Positions 43,821-53,214 of a stretch of 64,000 nucleotides of DNA are shown one piece after another. Below the pieces are notes generated by a model, which made no database searches, was not told the origin of the DNA, and worked only from the letters and a program-made list of their open reading frames with translations. The DNA lies in contig JADJPQ010000007.1 in the NCBI GenBank assembly GCA_016713175.1, positions 248,001 to 312,000 on the forward strand. The letters are read 5' to 3'. Numbering within the stretch: the stretch's first letter is position 1; each line of letters starts with the position of its first letter. Made by a program: the position numbers and the translations under genes. Source of the DNA: Planctomycetota bacterium (GTDB lineage Bacteria > Planctomycetota > UBA1135 > UBA2386).

Positions 43821-45992
43821 ATGCGGCGCCAACGGCTGGTTTCTCTTGTAGTGCTGAGCACCGTGGTCGCCGCCGTGCCTTTCCTCGGCGGGTGCGCGAG
43901 CCAGCAGCCAGCGCCCGTCACCCCGTTGCCAGCAGGACCCGTGCCGCACCGAAACCGCCTCGCGAGCGAGTCATCGCCGTACCTGCGCCAGCATGCGCAC
44001 AACCCGGTCGACTGGTATCCGTGGGGGCCGGAGGCCTTGCAACGCGCCAAGGCCGAGGACAAGCCGATCTTCCTGAGCATCGGTTACTCGGCGTGCCACT
44101 GGTGCCATGTGATGGAGGACGAGAGCTTCGCCAACCCGGAGATTGCCGCACTGATGAACGCGCAGTTCATCAACATCAAGGTCGATCGCGAGGAACGGCC
44201 CGACCTCGACGATCTCTACATCGCCGCGGTGCAGGCGATGGGCGTGGCCCCGGGCTGGCCGTTGTCGGTCTGGTTGGCGCCGGATGGCAAGCCGTTCTTC
44301 GGCGGCACGTACTTCCCGCCCGAGGATGGCATGGGGCGACCGGGGTTCAAACGCGTGCTGACCGGCCTGGCCGAAGCCTGGCAACAGCGCCGCAGCGAGG
44401 TGCTGGCCGGTGGCGACGAGCTGGCGGCACACCTGCAGCAGGCCCTGGCGCCGAAGCTGCCGCCGGGCGAACCGGGACCCGATCTGGTCACCACGCTGCC
44501 CGAGCTGTCGTTGCGCCACTACGACGACACCTTCGCCGGGTTCGCCGAGCCGCCGCACTTCGCGCCGAAGTTCCCACGTGCCGCCGAGATCGCGGTGCTG
44601 CTGCGCCAGGCGGCCAGCGCGCGCCACGGCCGGGCGCTGGTGATGGCGACGGCGACGCTCGACCAGATGGTGCAAGGCGGCATGTTCGACCAGCTCGCTG
44701 GCGGGTTCCATCGCTACAGCACCGACCGGCAGTGGCTCGTGCCACACTTCGAGAAGATGCTGTACGACAACGCGCTGCTGGTACCGGCCTATCTGGACGC
44801 GTACCGGCTGACCGGGGCCGAGACCCACGCGGTGGCGGCGCGGCGGACGCTCGATTGGATGTCGAACGCGATGCAGGATCCGCGCGGCGGCTTCTGGTCC
44901 AGCATGGATGCCGACAGCGAAGGCGTGGAGGGCAGGTTCTTCGTCTGGAGCAAGGCGGAGTTCGATGCGGTCACCGGCGCCGATGCCGCGATCGCGGCGC
45001 GCCATTTCGGGGTCACGCCGGAAGGCAACTGGGAGCACACCAACGTGCTGGCGGTGGCGGTCCCGGCGGCGACGATCGCGCAGGAACGGCAGGTCGACGA
45101 GAGCGCGATAGGCGAGGCGATCGAACGGGCGCGCGCGGCGCTGCTGGCGGCGCGAGCGCAGCGGGTGGCGCCGGCCACCGACGACAAGATCCTGACCGCG
45201 TGGAACGGCATGGCGATCGCCGCTTGTGCGCGCGGCTATCGCGTGCTCGGCGAGCACCGTTACCTGCGCGCGGCGCAGTCGGCCGCGGCGTTCGCGCTGC
45301 GCGAACTGGTGGTCGACGGCCGTTGCCGGCGGAGCTGGCATTCCGGTCAGGCTCGCCACCAGGGCTACCTCGAGGATCATGCGCTGCTGGCGGATGCGCT
45401 GCTGACGTTGTTCGAGGCCGATGCCGATCCGCGGTGGCTCTTGGCGGCGCGCACGCTGTTGCAGACGATCGCCACGCACTTCACCGACGCGGACGGCAGT
45501 CTCTGGTTCACCGCGAACGACCACGAAGCACTGGTGGCGCGCGCGAAGTCGGTCACCGAGACCAGCACCCCGTCGGGCGCCGCGGTGGCGACGATGGCGT
45601 TCCTGCGGGCGGGCCTGCTGCTCGGCGACCAGACCCTGTACGACCGTGGCGTGGCGGCGCTGCGGGCCTACCAGCAGGTGCTCGCGCAGTACCCGCTCTC
45701 GGCCTGTTCGTTGGTGTTGGCGCTGCAATTCCACCTGGCCGATCCGCGCGAAGTGGTGATCGCCGGCGAGCCCGACGATCCACGGACCCAGGCGCTGCTG
45801 CAGAGGGCCGCGGCGGCGTTCCCCGATCATCATGTGACGGCGCTGGTGCACGCCGGCAATCGCGCGGCGCTGCAGGCGATCTCCCCGGTGTTCGTCGGCA
45901 AGGAGCCGGTGAACGGCGTGCCGGCGGCCTTCGTCTGCCGGCGCGGCGTCTGCGAGCGTCCGATCACCGACCCGGCGCGGTTGCTGCCGTGA
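43821..45992 (+). CDS. DUF255 (YyaL-type) thioredoxin-domain lipoprotein
   Basis: 723 residues. The N-terminus M-R-R-Q-R...P-F-L-G-G-C ends in a lipobox with Cys25. Then the YyaL core: N-R-L-A-S-E-S-S-P-Y-L-R-Q-H-A-H-N-P-V-D-W, the redox motif A-C-H-W-C-H-V-M, and I-K-V-D-R-E-E-R-P-D; after it an (alpha/alpha)6-toroid half with M-F-D-Q-L-A-G-G-F-H-R-Y and D-S-E-G-V-E-G. Most DUF255 proteins are thought cytosolic; a lipidated form implies an exported location. Enzyme activity is not established. It overlaps a HIT gene by 4 bp (GTGA). Confidence 0.92.
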   Translation: MRRQRLVSLVVLSTVVAAVPFLGGCASQQPAPVTPLPAGPVPHRNRLASESSPYLRQHAHNPVDWYPWGPEALQRAKAEDKPIFLSIGYSACHWCHVMEDESFANPEIAALMNAQFINIKVDREERPDLDDLYIAAVQAMGVAPGWPLSVWLAPDGKPFFGGTYFPPEDGMGRPGFKRVLTGLAEAWQQRRSEVLAGGDELAAHLQQALAPKLPPGEPGPDLVTTLPELSLRHYDDTFAGFAEPPHFAPKFPRAAEIAVLLRQAASARHGRALVMATATLDQMVQGGMFDQLAGGFHRYSTDRQWLVPHFEKMLYDNALLVPAYLDAYRLTGAETHAVAARRTLDWMSNAMQDPRGGFWSSMDADSEGVEGRFFVWSKAEFDAVTGADAAIAARHFGVTPEGNWEHTNVLAVAVPAATIAQERQVDESAIGEAIERARAALLAARAQRVAPATDDKILTAWNGMAIAACARGYRVLGEHRYLRAAQSAAAFALRELVVDGRCRRSWHSGQARHQGYLEDHALLADALLTLFEADADPRWLLAARTLLQTIATHFTDADGSLWFTANDHEALVARAKSVTETSTPSGAAVATMAFLRAGLLLGDQTLYDRGVAALRAYQQVLAQYPLSACSLVLALQFHLADPREVVIAGEPDDPRTQALLQRAAAAFPDHHVTALVHAGNRAALQAISPVFVGKEPVNGVPAAFVCRRGVCERPITDPARLLP

Positions 45993-46375
45993 CCGCGCCC
46001 ACGTTTGCCGACATCGTCGCCGGCACGCGTCCGGTGCAGATCGTCGCCGAGGATGCGGCGCATCTGGCGTTCCTGGCCGAACGCCCGGCCCGGCCAGGAC
46101 ACGTGATCGTGATTCCGCGACGCGTGCACGATCATCTGTTCGATCTGGGCGCGCAGGAGCACGCGGCGCTGTGGACGTTCGCACGATCGGTGGGGCGCTC
46201 GTTGCAACAACGCCTGCCCTGTGCGCGCGTCTGCATCAGCGTGATCGGTTGGGTCGTCCGGCACGCCCACATCCACCTGGTGCCGACCGATGCCGCTGGT
46301 CAGGTACCGGGCCTCGATGGGGCACCGCTGCCGCCAGCGCAAATGGCCGAGATCGCTGCCCGCTTGCGCGCCTGA
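45989..46375 (+). CDS. HIT family nucleotide-binding protein
   Basis: 128 residues with a GTG start overlapping the previous stop. It carries P-A-R-P-G-H-V-I-V-I-P-R-R in the middle and the histidine triad H-A-H-I-H-L-V-P near residue 95 (catalytic His is the middle one). HIT hydrolases cleave nucleoside phosphoramidates, Ap4A-like dinucleotides or related bonds. The pairing with a DUF255 lipoprotein is notable because the HIT protein has no export signal and should be cytoplasmic. Confidence 0.92.
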   Translation: MTAPTFADIVAGTRPVQIVAEDAAHLAFLAERPARPGHVIVIPRRVHDHLFDLGAQEHAALWTFARSVGRSLQQRLPCARVCISVIGWVVRHAHIHLVPTDAAGQVPGLDGAPLPPAQMAEIAARLRA

Positions 46376-46389
46376 CAAGCACCCGACGG

Positions 46390-46767
46390 TCAGCCGACGC
46401 GTTGGTTCGTCGGCGCAAACGCGTCTTCGCGTTCGTCGGTGCGCAGGTAGTCGCGATAGGCATCGACGAAGTGATCGAGTTCGTCGGCGACGTCGGCCGG
46501 CAAAGCCCGCCGGCACACCGCCGCTCCGAGGCGTCGGCGCAGCGACAGGAACGCTTCGGTTGCCAGCAGGAACGCCGGGAAGTCGTCGGCCGGCGGCGCG
46601 GTGTCGCACAGCGTCCGCAACCGCGGCAGCCACGCCGCCTGCGCCGCCGCCAGTTCGTCGGCGTAGCGGCGCCGCTGCGCCAGCGGGACGCTGCGGGGAT
46701 CGTGCGGGAAGGGCGGTGACAGCAGGCGCGGGCCTGCTCCCGGGCGGTTCGGTGGGTCCGTCGTCAT
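46390..46767 (-). CDS. Hypothetical protein
   Basis: 125 residues, M-T-T-D-P-P-N-R at the start, no signal peptide. It is mostly helical, Arg/Ala-rich, with R-R-R-Y-A-D-E-L-A-A-A-Q-A-A-W and D-E-L-D-H-F-V-D-A-Y-R-D-Y-L-R. It converges with the HIT gene and diverges from the GNAT gene with under 60 bp between, so a shared promoter is possible. No family is recognised. Confidence 0.6.
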   Translation of the reverse strand: MTTDPPNRPGAGPRLLSPPFPHDPRSVPLAQRRRYADELAAAQAAWLPRLRTLCDTAPPADDFPAFLLATEAFLSLRRRLGAAVCRRALPADVADELDHFVDAYRDYLRTDEREDAFAPTNQRVG

Positions 46768-46815
46768 GCGCGAGTCTGGTCGGACTGTTGCCGATCGGCC
46801 ATCGGCAAGGGAATC

Positions 46816-47643
46816 TTGAGCGCCGTGTCGAGATTCCCGCCGTTCCACGCCCGGCCGATCGATGGCCACAGCCTCCCCGAAGCCCGGCAGCTCGCCATCG
46901 CGGCCGGCGCCCCGGGGGTCTATGTCGCCAATGCGCTGGCCCAGGGCGATGGCGAGACGCTCGGCGTGTTCGGCGCCGACGCGATGCTCGGGCTGTGCTG
47001 GTTCGGGCCACGGGGCAACCTGCTGGTGCTCGAACAGACCGCCGTCGATCCGCAGCAACTCGCGGCCGTGATCCAGCGTGCGCGCTGGCCGTGGCGGATC
47101 GGGCTCGGTCCGCCGGAAGTGTCGGCGGCGCTGGTGGCGTTGTGCGCCGGCACGCCGTTGGTCCATCGGCCCCAGGTCTGGTACGGCTGTCGTCCGGCCG
47201 AAGCTGCGTTCGGGTTCGTGCGCACCGACGTCCGGCGGCCCGGGGAGCGCGATCGCGATGCGCTGATGCAGGCCACGCTGTCCTTGAACGAGGTCGACCT
47301 GCGCGTCGATCCACGACGGGTCGATCGGCGGTGGTTGCGGGAGACGATCGACGCCCGGATCCGCGACGGAACCAGCCGGGTGCTCGACGCCCATGGGCAG
47401 ATCGGCTGCAAGCTGGATCTCGGCAGCGACGGGCCGGCCGGCACGATGATCGAAGGCGTGTTCACGTTTCCGGAGGCGCGCGGGCTCGGTCTGGCGACGA
47501 GTCTGGTCGCGACCGCGACGGCACTGGCACTCACGCCGCTCGTCTGCCTGCACGTTGCGGCGGACAACAAGGTCGCCCGCGCGGTCTACGAACGGGCCGG
47601 GATGCGCCTGCTGGCGACCTGCCAGTTGTTGCTGCTCGCCTGA
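46816..47643 (+). CDS. GNAT family N-acetyltransferase
   Basis: 275 residues from a TTG; GTG at 46825 is an alternative, with AAGGGA at 46807-46812 better spaced for it. The C-terminal half (from about 150) has the acetyl-CoA motif: G-V-F-T-F-P-E-A-R-G-L-G-L-A-T-S-L-V (the R-x-x-G-x-G/A loop) then L-H-V-A-A-D-N-K-V-A-R-A-V-Y-E-R-A-G-M. The N-terminal half resembles DUF4081-type modules found ahead of GNAT domains. It transfers acetyl to an unknown amine. Isolated gene, divergent from the hypothetical protein. Confidence 0.85.
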   Translation: MSAVSRFPPFHARPIDGHSLPEARQLAIAAGAPGVYVANALAQGDGETLGVFGADAMLGLCWFGPRGNLLVLEQTAVDPQQLAAVIQRARWPWRIGLGPPEVSAALVALCAGTPLVHRPQVWYGCRPAEAAFGFVRTDVRRPGERDRDALMQATLSLNEVDLRVDPRRVDRRWLRETIDARIRDGTSRVLDAHGQIGCKLDLGSDGPAGTMIEGVFTFPEARGLGLATSLVATATALALTPLVCLHVAADNKVARAVYERAGMRLLATCQLLLLA

Positions 47644-47652
47644 TTCAGTCGC

Positions 47653-49408
47653 TCAGGGGGACAACCACGCCAGCGCCTGCTCGGGGGCCAGCAGCGGGTG
47701 CTGCAGCCGGCGGCGCAGATGGATGCTCCGCATCTCGCGGCGCAGTGCATCGCGCAGCCGCTGCGCCTCGTCGGCGCGGCCCTGGGCCTGCAGATTGCGC
47801 GCCAGCGCCGCCTTCAACAGCGGCGCCGCGGACAACCGGGTGGCCCGGCTCAGCGCGGCGAACTCATCGGCCAGCTCACCGCGCTGCCGATGCGCGAACG
47901 CCAGCAGTGCGGCGCTCCAGGCGCTCTCGCCGCCGCGACTCAGGCGCGGCCTCCGCCGCCGCGGCGCGTTCGCCAGAGGTCGCGACCTGCGCCAGTCCGG
48001 CGCCGTAGGCCGCGGCATCGGCGACCGCCACGGCTGCGGGCGGCAGCGCCGCCAGCGCACGGGTGACGGCTTCGGCGCGACCGATCCGGACCAGGACTTC
48101 CGCCGCGTCGGCGAGGTCGCCGGCGCGGCGTTCGAGTTCGACCGGGTGCTGCAGCAACCAGGCCAGGTCTGCGAGCAACAACTCGCCGGCCGCTGCGGCA
48201 TCGCCGCAGAGCAGCGCGTGCGCCGCCTGCATCCGGACGACTTCATGCCAGCCGGAACCGGCGCGCACGTCCGGATCAGCGGCGGCGTTGGCCAGCAGTT
48301 CGCGCAGTTCGGCTGTCGCCCCGGCCTCGAACAACGCGATCGCGCGCGGCTGCAGCGTCGTCGCGAACGGCAGGCGCGGCGCGGCGGCGGCCAGGTGGTC
48401 CATGGCCAGCCGAGGATCGCCGGCGGCGAGTTCGGCGAAGCCGAGGTGGTAGAGCACGGTGGCGTTGCCCGGCAGGCGGGCGCGCAGGGCCTGCAGTCCG
48501 GGCAATGCCGCAGCGAAATCGCCGCGCAGATTGGCGGCCAGGGCCGCGGTCAACTGCACCTGCGGGTCATGCGGCCGTTCGCGCTGGGCCACCGCCGCGA
48601 GCGTCGCCAGTTCGCGATCGCAATCGGCGGTGGTGGCCGGTTCGGCGACTGCTCGCGCCAGCAGCAGCGTGCGCAACAGGCGGTGCTGGATCACCGGGGA
48701 CAGGCGCGCGTTCAGGGCCAGTGCCTCGGTCGCCAGCGCGCGGGCACCGGCCGCATCGCCGCGCAGCGCCCGGGCCGACGCCAACAGGTCGAGCACCGCG
48801 GGGCTGCCGCCGTCGCGCCGGCGCGCCCGTTCGAGATCGCGGATGGCCTGGCGCAGGTCGCCGAGCGCCAGCGACTCGCTGGCCTGTTCGACGGCCGCCG
48901 CCACCAGCGGATCGGTCGATACACATGCCGCCGCGGCGACCGCCGCGGCGTCGGTTTCGCCGAGCCCCGAGCGCACGGCTTGCGCCAGGCGGTCGATGGC
49001 GGTCGGCAGATCGGGGCCTTGGAACGTGGCGCTCGCCAGCACCAGCGGTGGTCCGTCCTCGCCGCCAAGGGTCGCCAGCAGCGTGCGCGTGGCGACGTCC
49101 AGGGTCAGCGCCAACCGCCATTCGGTCCCCGGCAGGTCCGCGCCATCGTCGGGTGGGGCGGCGACGTCGAGATGGATACTCTGACGCATGGCTGCCCGCC
49201 ACCAGCCGTCGATGGCGGCGAGGTCCCGGGTCTGCGTGCCATCCACCCCGTCGGCGGTCGTGCGCAACAACCGGACGATCGTTCCCGCAGGCAATGGCCA
49301 CGAACTGGCGGCGACGGCTGGTTCACCCGACGGCGCTGGCGGCAGCGCCGTGCCACAGGCCACGAGGCACAACGGGAGCCACGCCATCGTCGGGCACCGC
49401 GGACGCAT
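47653..49408 (-). CDS. TPR lipoprotein (single frameshift)
   Basis: Start M-R-P-R-C-P-T-M-A-W-L-P-L-C-L-V-A-C-G carries a lipobox (L-V-A-C). TPR-like repeats follow, including A-V-L-D-L-L-A-S-A-R-A-L-R-G-D and V-L-Y-H-L-G-F-A-E-L-A. The frame reads well until about 47950, where a one-base surplus moves the sequence to a frame giving S-R-G-G-E-S-A-W-S-A-A-L-L-A-F-A-H-R, more TPR helices and a C-terminal A-L-A-W-L-S-P. The 1756-bp span is one over a multiple of three. Corrected length is about 584 residues. Without correction it would read on into Arg-rich nonsense and end near 47876. It diverges from the next gene by 67 bp. Confidence 0.75.
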
Positions 49409-49417
49409 CGCCGCAGC

Positions 49418-49423
49418 ATTGTC
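49418..49423 (-). promoter_or_regulatory. Candidate -10 box (GACAAT) for the TPR lipoprotein
   Basis: Minus-strand GACAAT ends 9 nt before ATG 49408. The sigma factor gene at 59852 has the same hexamer 8 nt upstream of its ATG, so these may be a promoter class of their own. Confidence 0.35.
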
Positions 49424-49475
49424 CGCGGCGCGGTTCTCGTCAACCCGCCGTCGCCAGGATGTCGATGGCATCGTC

Positions 49476-50480
49476 ATGATCTTCGTGCCGCTGCTGCTTC
49501 TGGCAAGTGCGACCGTGGCCCTGCCCCAGACGCCGACGTCGACCCAGCCGTCGCCGCCGAGACCCAGCGCGCCGAAAGCGCCGCGGCTCGGGCCGCGGCT
49601 GGACGAGAATGGCTGGCCGGTCGCGGTGCCGCGAGCGACCGGTGACGAGGTCGATCCGCAGCGGACGCTGCGGCGGCCGGCGCAACCCAAGGCGGCGACG
49701 ACCGCCGCGGTGGATACCGTGGCGGCGCCGGCCGCAATCCGCGGGCGCAGCGCGCAGGAACAACCGGTCCTGGCCTCCGGCCTGGAGGCCGGTTCGCCGT
49801 TGCTGGCGATCTACGGCCACGTCGGCAGTGTCGAGACCGCCCGGGGGCTTGCTGGCCTCACCGCGTGGTGGCGACTGACGATCCACGGCGCGCAAGGCGA
49901 GCCGATCGGCATCCGCGAGATTACGCACGTCGCCGATCTGGCGTTCGCCGAGCGCGATCGGCTGGAGTTCGCCGACGGGCGGGTCTACGGCCGCAGCGGC
50001 GCCTCGGTGTTCGCCGAACGGCAGGGCATGCCGTGGCCGACGCTGACCGAGAGTGCCGGCCACGAACTGGCGCTGCTGGGCCTGCACCTGCGGTTGCCGT
50101 GGGTGTTCGCCGACGGCATCGAGTATGTCGTCATGGCGCGCGAGGTCGTTGCCCGCGGTGCGGAACGACTGCTGCGGATCCGGCTGAAGCGCCGACCGGC
50201 GATGGACACGATCGGGCCCGAACTGGAACCGGCGCCCACCGATCAGTTCGAGCTTTGGTGCGACGAGGCAACCGGGCGCCCCCGCGAGTTCGTGCACACG
50301 CTGGCGATCTCGGGGCAGACGCGGCGTGTGTTGCTCGAGGACTGGCAGGATGTCGGCGGCGTGCAGATGCCGCATCGCCGGGTCTATGTCGACGAGAGTC
50401 GCCGGCAGACCACGGTGCTCGAACTGCTGCGCGTCGAGGTCGGCACCCAGGTGACCGATCGCGACTTCCGCTTGCGTTAG
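49476..50480 (+). CDS. Secreted protein, LolA-like fold possible
   Basis: 334 residues from M-I-F-V-P-L-L-L-L-A-S-A-T-V-A-L-P-Q (signal peptide). A Pro/Ala-rich linker is followed by a domain with W-W-R-L-T-I-H-G-A-Q-G, I-R-E-I-T-H-V-A-D-L and D-R-L-E-F-A-D-G-R-V-Y-G-R, then R-R-V-L-L-E-D-W-Q-D-V-G-G-V-Q-M-P-H-R at the end. These strands and the final V-G-G-V-x-M-P-H segment resemble LolA-type outer-membrane lipoprotein carriers, but the match is by pattern only. The upstream open frame overlaps the divergent TPR gene, so I use this ATG. Confidence 0.7.
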   Translation: MIFVPLLLLASATVALPQTPTSTQPSPPRPSAPKAPRLGPRLDENGWPVAVPRATGDEVDPQRTLRRPAQPKAATTAAVDTVAAPAAIRGRSAQEQPVLASGLEAGSPLLAIYGHVGSVETARGLAGLTAWWRLTIHGAQGEPIGIREITHVADLAFAERDRLEFADGRVYGRSGASVFAERQGMPWPTLTESAGHELALLGLHLRLPWVFADGIEYVVMAREVVARGAERLLRIRLKRRPAMDTIGPELEPAPTDQFELWCDEATGRPREFVHTLAISGQTRRVLLEDWQDVGGVQMPHRRVYVDESRRQTTVLELLRVEVGTQVTDRDFRLR

Positions 50481-50841
50481 CCAGCCCGGCATGGTCGTTC
50501 GCGCATCGCGCGGTGACATCGCCGCCTCGTGGGCTGCGTCAAGTCGGACGCAGCGACCTCCGATAGCGGCACTGCGCATCGTGGGCGTCTCGGGGGGGAC
50601 GACCGTGATGTTGCGCAGATCGTGCGGGGATCAGGGGATCTGCGCGCCGTGCTGTTCGGGTGTGGGGACGCCTGGCGGCTCGGGCTGGTACCGCTGGCGT
50701 GGCCATGGGGGTGGCCGCGTGCGGTCGGGCCCCCGCGGCGCCTCTGCGCCGCCGCGGGAGTGCCTTTCTTTCATGCCCGGCTCACGCCTGCGACCCGGGC
50801 ACACCGTTGCGCCCGGTCCGGCACCGCCGTAACAAGGTGCC
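50481..50841. other. 361-bp intergenic region
   Basis: No protein of convincing composition is seen here. It contains a G-rich 50600-50730 stretch and one strong hairpin at 50732-50758. The last 20 bases lead into the HExxH lipoprotein gene with AAGGTG as ribosome site. Confidence 0.55.
50732..50758 (+). terminator. Putative Rho-independent terminator hairpin
   Basis: CCCGCGGCG pairs with CGCCGCGGG, with a short bulge and loop of about 6-9 nt, followed by a pyrimidine- and T-rich tail at 50763-50771 (CCTTTCTTTC). It lies 250 bp after the LolA-like gene's stop and 80 bp before the next ATG. The T-tract is short, so an attenuator-like leader hairpin is also possible. Confidence 0.4.
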
Positions 50842-53094
50842 ATGCGGTTCGTCGTCGCGGCCTGCGTGGTCCTGGTCGGCTGCACCATGTCCCCGCGCCT
50901 TGGCGTGCCGGCGACGATCGCCGACCTGCCCTGGAGTTCGGCGCCGCGCGATCGGGCGATCGTGCAGGCCCGCGCCGCGCACGAACGCGGCCTGCCGGAC
51001 GAAGCGCTGCGGCTGTGCGATTCGGCATTGCGCGAGGACCCGCGGCACGTCGACGCGCTGCGGCTGCGGCAGGATCTGTTGCGCGTCCGCGGTCGCACGG
51101 CGTTGCTGCGCGCCGAAGTCGAACAGATGCTGCGGCGGGCACCGGAAGACCCGATCGCGCACTATCTGCGCGGGCGGTTGCTGCCGGATCCGCGCGACCG
51201 GCTGGCGGCGTTCGAGCGGGCGACCGAACTGGCGCCCGACGCGCTGTGGGGCTGGCTCGGCATGGCGTTCGTGCTGCGCGAATCCAATCCGTCGGCTGCA
51301 CTGGCGCTGTATTCCGAACTGCATCGCGCCACCGACGGACACCCGATCGTGGCCGTGGCGATGGCGCAGACGCTGAAGGAAGCGGGCCAGCACCCGGCCG
51401 CGGCCCGGATGTACGAACAGCTGCGCGGCCATCCGGACCTGCCGGGTGTCGGGGACCTCGGTCTGGCGCAGACGGCGCTGGCCAGCGAGGCGCGCCGGCA
51501 GGCGTGGCCGGCCCTGATGGCGGCGGTGCGGCAGCGGCCCTTCGATCCGGCGGTGCGCAAGCTGGTGCGCGAGTGGCTGCGGGTCGGTCTGCCGGACGAA
51601 CAGGTGGACCAGCTCGGCGACATCCTGCGCGAGGATCCGCAGCGCTGGTCGGCATTTGCCAGCGGCGACGGCGTCGGTGTCGCGGTGGCGTTGCTGTCGC
51701 GGTTGCAACGGCCGCAGCAGGCCCAAACGTTGTTGGCGACGGCCTCGCCGGTGACGGCACAGCCGGTGTTGCGGCGGGCCTTGCGGCGCCTGCAGCTCGG
51801 CCAGGGCGACGTGATCGGCTACCTGCGCACACTGGCCGAGGATGCGCCGTGGTTCTTGTTCGACGACGAACGCAATCAGGCGCGCTCGCTGTGGCTCGCG
51901 CTGCTGCGCGGCCCGTGGCTGCGCGACGGGCGGATCGCCGACGCCGCGCACGCCGTCGCGTTGCTGGCGGCGATGCGCGATGCCGGTCTGTTGGCCGACG
52001 CCGAACTGGCCGGTGATGCGCTGGCCCGGTCGTTCCCGGGCGCACCGGCGCTGCAGGCCGTGCGCGACGAGATCGGGCGCGAACTCGCGTTCGAGGGCGC
52101 ACTGCGGCGCCTGCTGTACCAGGGCTATGAGGCCGCGACGACGCCGACGCTCGACGCCGTGCTGGCGCAAACGCGCGAACTGTCGCAACTGATCCTCGGG
52201 CGCGATGTCGTCGGTGAGGTCGTTGCGTTCGAACTGCCGCTGGTTGGCAGGATGCTCGATCCTTTCGCGACCGGACTGTGCCGTCACTTCGCGCGTTACA
52301 ACAAGCACCTGGTGCTCGGTCAACGTTCGGGTGGCCCGGTCGAAGGCCTGCTGTTCTGCCGCTGGGCGGTGCGCGAGCTCGAGGATGATCCCGATCTGCC
52401 ACTGCCGACGCGTTGCTTCGAAGTGGTCGGCGGCGAGCGCGAAGTCCGATCGTTCACCGGCGTCACCGGCGGCGATCTCGCCGGCGTCGCCCTGTTGAAC
52501 CACTTCGTCGTCGATTGGGATGCGGTCCGCGACTGGGGCTGGTCGATCGCCGAGCGGCGGCGGATTGCCGCGGCCGACGCCGGCGCCCTGCTGCGCGACC
52601 CGTTGCCGCAGGACGTCGGGCCGACCGAAGGGCTCGATGTCGCCTGGCGGCTGGCCGTACTGTCCCCGGTCCAGGACAGTGGACTCGACGCTGCGGTCTA
52701 CGACACGATCCGGCGGCACGAACGACAGCACCTGGTCGATTCGTTCCACTTCCTGCCGATCGAGGCCAACCTGTGGCGAGGACTCGGTCTGCTGCTCGAG
52801 TTCGGGCTGTCGCCCGCGGCGATCGAAGCCGAGATGGAACGGCGTGCCGAACTGGCGTCGCTGGTGCTCAGCCCGCACACCGAGCTGGTTCTGGCTCACA
52901 TTGCGGACTTCCTTGCCGACGAGGTCGGGGACTCGCCCCATGGTCGCGGGTTCACCAGGCTGGCGTTGCAGTTGGTTGACGAATTGGCAAGTCAGGGGAT
53001 CGATCGCGCGGTCGCGCACCCAGCGCGCTGGCATCAACTCGAACGCGAAGCGGTGCGGCGATCCGCCCGGGTTTTGCTGCAGCAGACGCGATGA
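50842..53094 (+). CDS. TPR lipoprotein with C-terminal HExxH metallopeptidase-like motif
   Basis: 750 residues. M-R-F-V-V-A-A-C-V-V-L-V-G-C is a lipobox signal with Cys14. Residues 30-430 are TPR-like helices (A-H-E-R-G-L-P-D-E-A-L-R-L-C-D, A-H-Y-L-R-G-R). A mixed region follows, then near residue 626 comes R-R-H-E-R-Q-H-L-V-D-S: His626-Glu627-x-x-His630 fits a zinc-peptidase HExxH. Acidic residues about 35-45 positions on (E-M-E-R-R-A-E-L near 663) could be the third ligand. The overall family is not one I recognise. A lipidated, TPR-bearing metallopeptidase would work at the envelope. It precedes a HEAT-like secreted protein. Confidence 0.8.
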   Translation: MRFVVAACVVLVGCTMSPRLGVPATIADLPWSSAPRDRAIVQARAAHERGLPDEALRLCDSALREDPRHVDALRLRQDLLRVRGRTALLRAEVEQMLRRAPEDPIAHYLRGRLLPDPRDRLAAFERATELAPDALWGWLGMAFVLRESNPSAALALYSELHRATDGHPIVAVAMAQTLKEAGQHPAAARMYEQLRGHPDLPGVGDLGLAQTALASEARRQAWPALMAAVRQRPFDPAVRKLVREWLRVGLPDEQVDQLGDILREDPQRWSAFASGDGVGVAVALLSRLQRPQQAQTLLATASPVTAQPVLRRALRRLQLGQGDVIGYLRTLAEDAPWFLFDDERNQARSLWLALLRGPWLRDGRIADAAHAVALLAAMRDAGLLADAELAGDALARSFPGAPALQAVRDEIGRELAFEGALRRLLYQGYEAATTPTLDAVLAQTRELSQLILGRDVVGEVVAFELPLVGRMLDPFATGLCRHFARYNKHLVLGQRSGGPVEGLLFCRWAVRELEDDPDLPLPTRCFEVVGGEREVRSFTGVTGGDLAGVALLNHFVVDWDAVRDWGWSIAERRRIAAADAGALLRDPLPQDVGPTEGLDVAWRLAVLSPVQDSGLDAAVYDTIRRHERQHLVDSFHFLPIEANLWRGLGLLLEFGLSPAAIEAEMERRAELASLVLSPHTELVLAHIADFLADEVGDSPHGRGFTRLALQLVDELASQGIDRAVAHPARWHQLEREAVRRSARVLLQQTR

Positions 53095-53203
53095 CACCGG
53101 GTGTGCCATCGCGCCGGCGGCCGAGGAACGGTATTTGTTACGCGAGGCCCGCGCGGTGCCTTCAACCTGCCCCGCAGAAACCGCCGATCGAATCGGTCGC
53201 ACC

Positions 53204-53210
53204 GAGGTGA
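53204..53210 (+). promoter_or_regulatory. Shine-Dalgarno GAGGTGA
   Basis: GAGGTGA ends 4 nt before ATG 53215 and decides that start over the longer open frame upstream. Confidence 0.65.
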
Positions 53211-53214
53211 TCCG

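Noticed and set aside
50826..50842. GTAACAAGGT before the HExxH lipoprotein ATG, like the end of 16S rRNA
   Set aside because: Only about 10 bases match and no other rRNA sequence lies upstream. AAGGTG works as a simple ribosome site.
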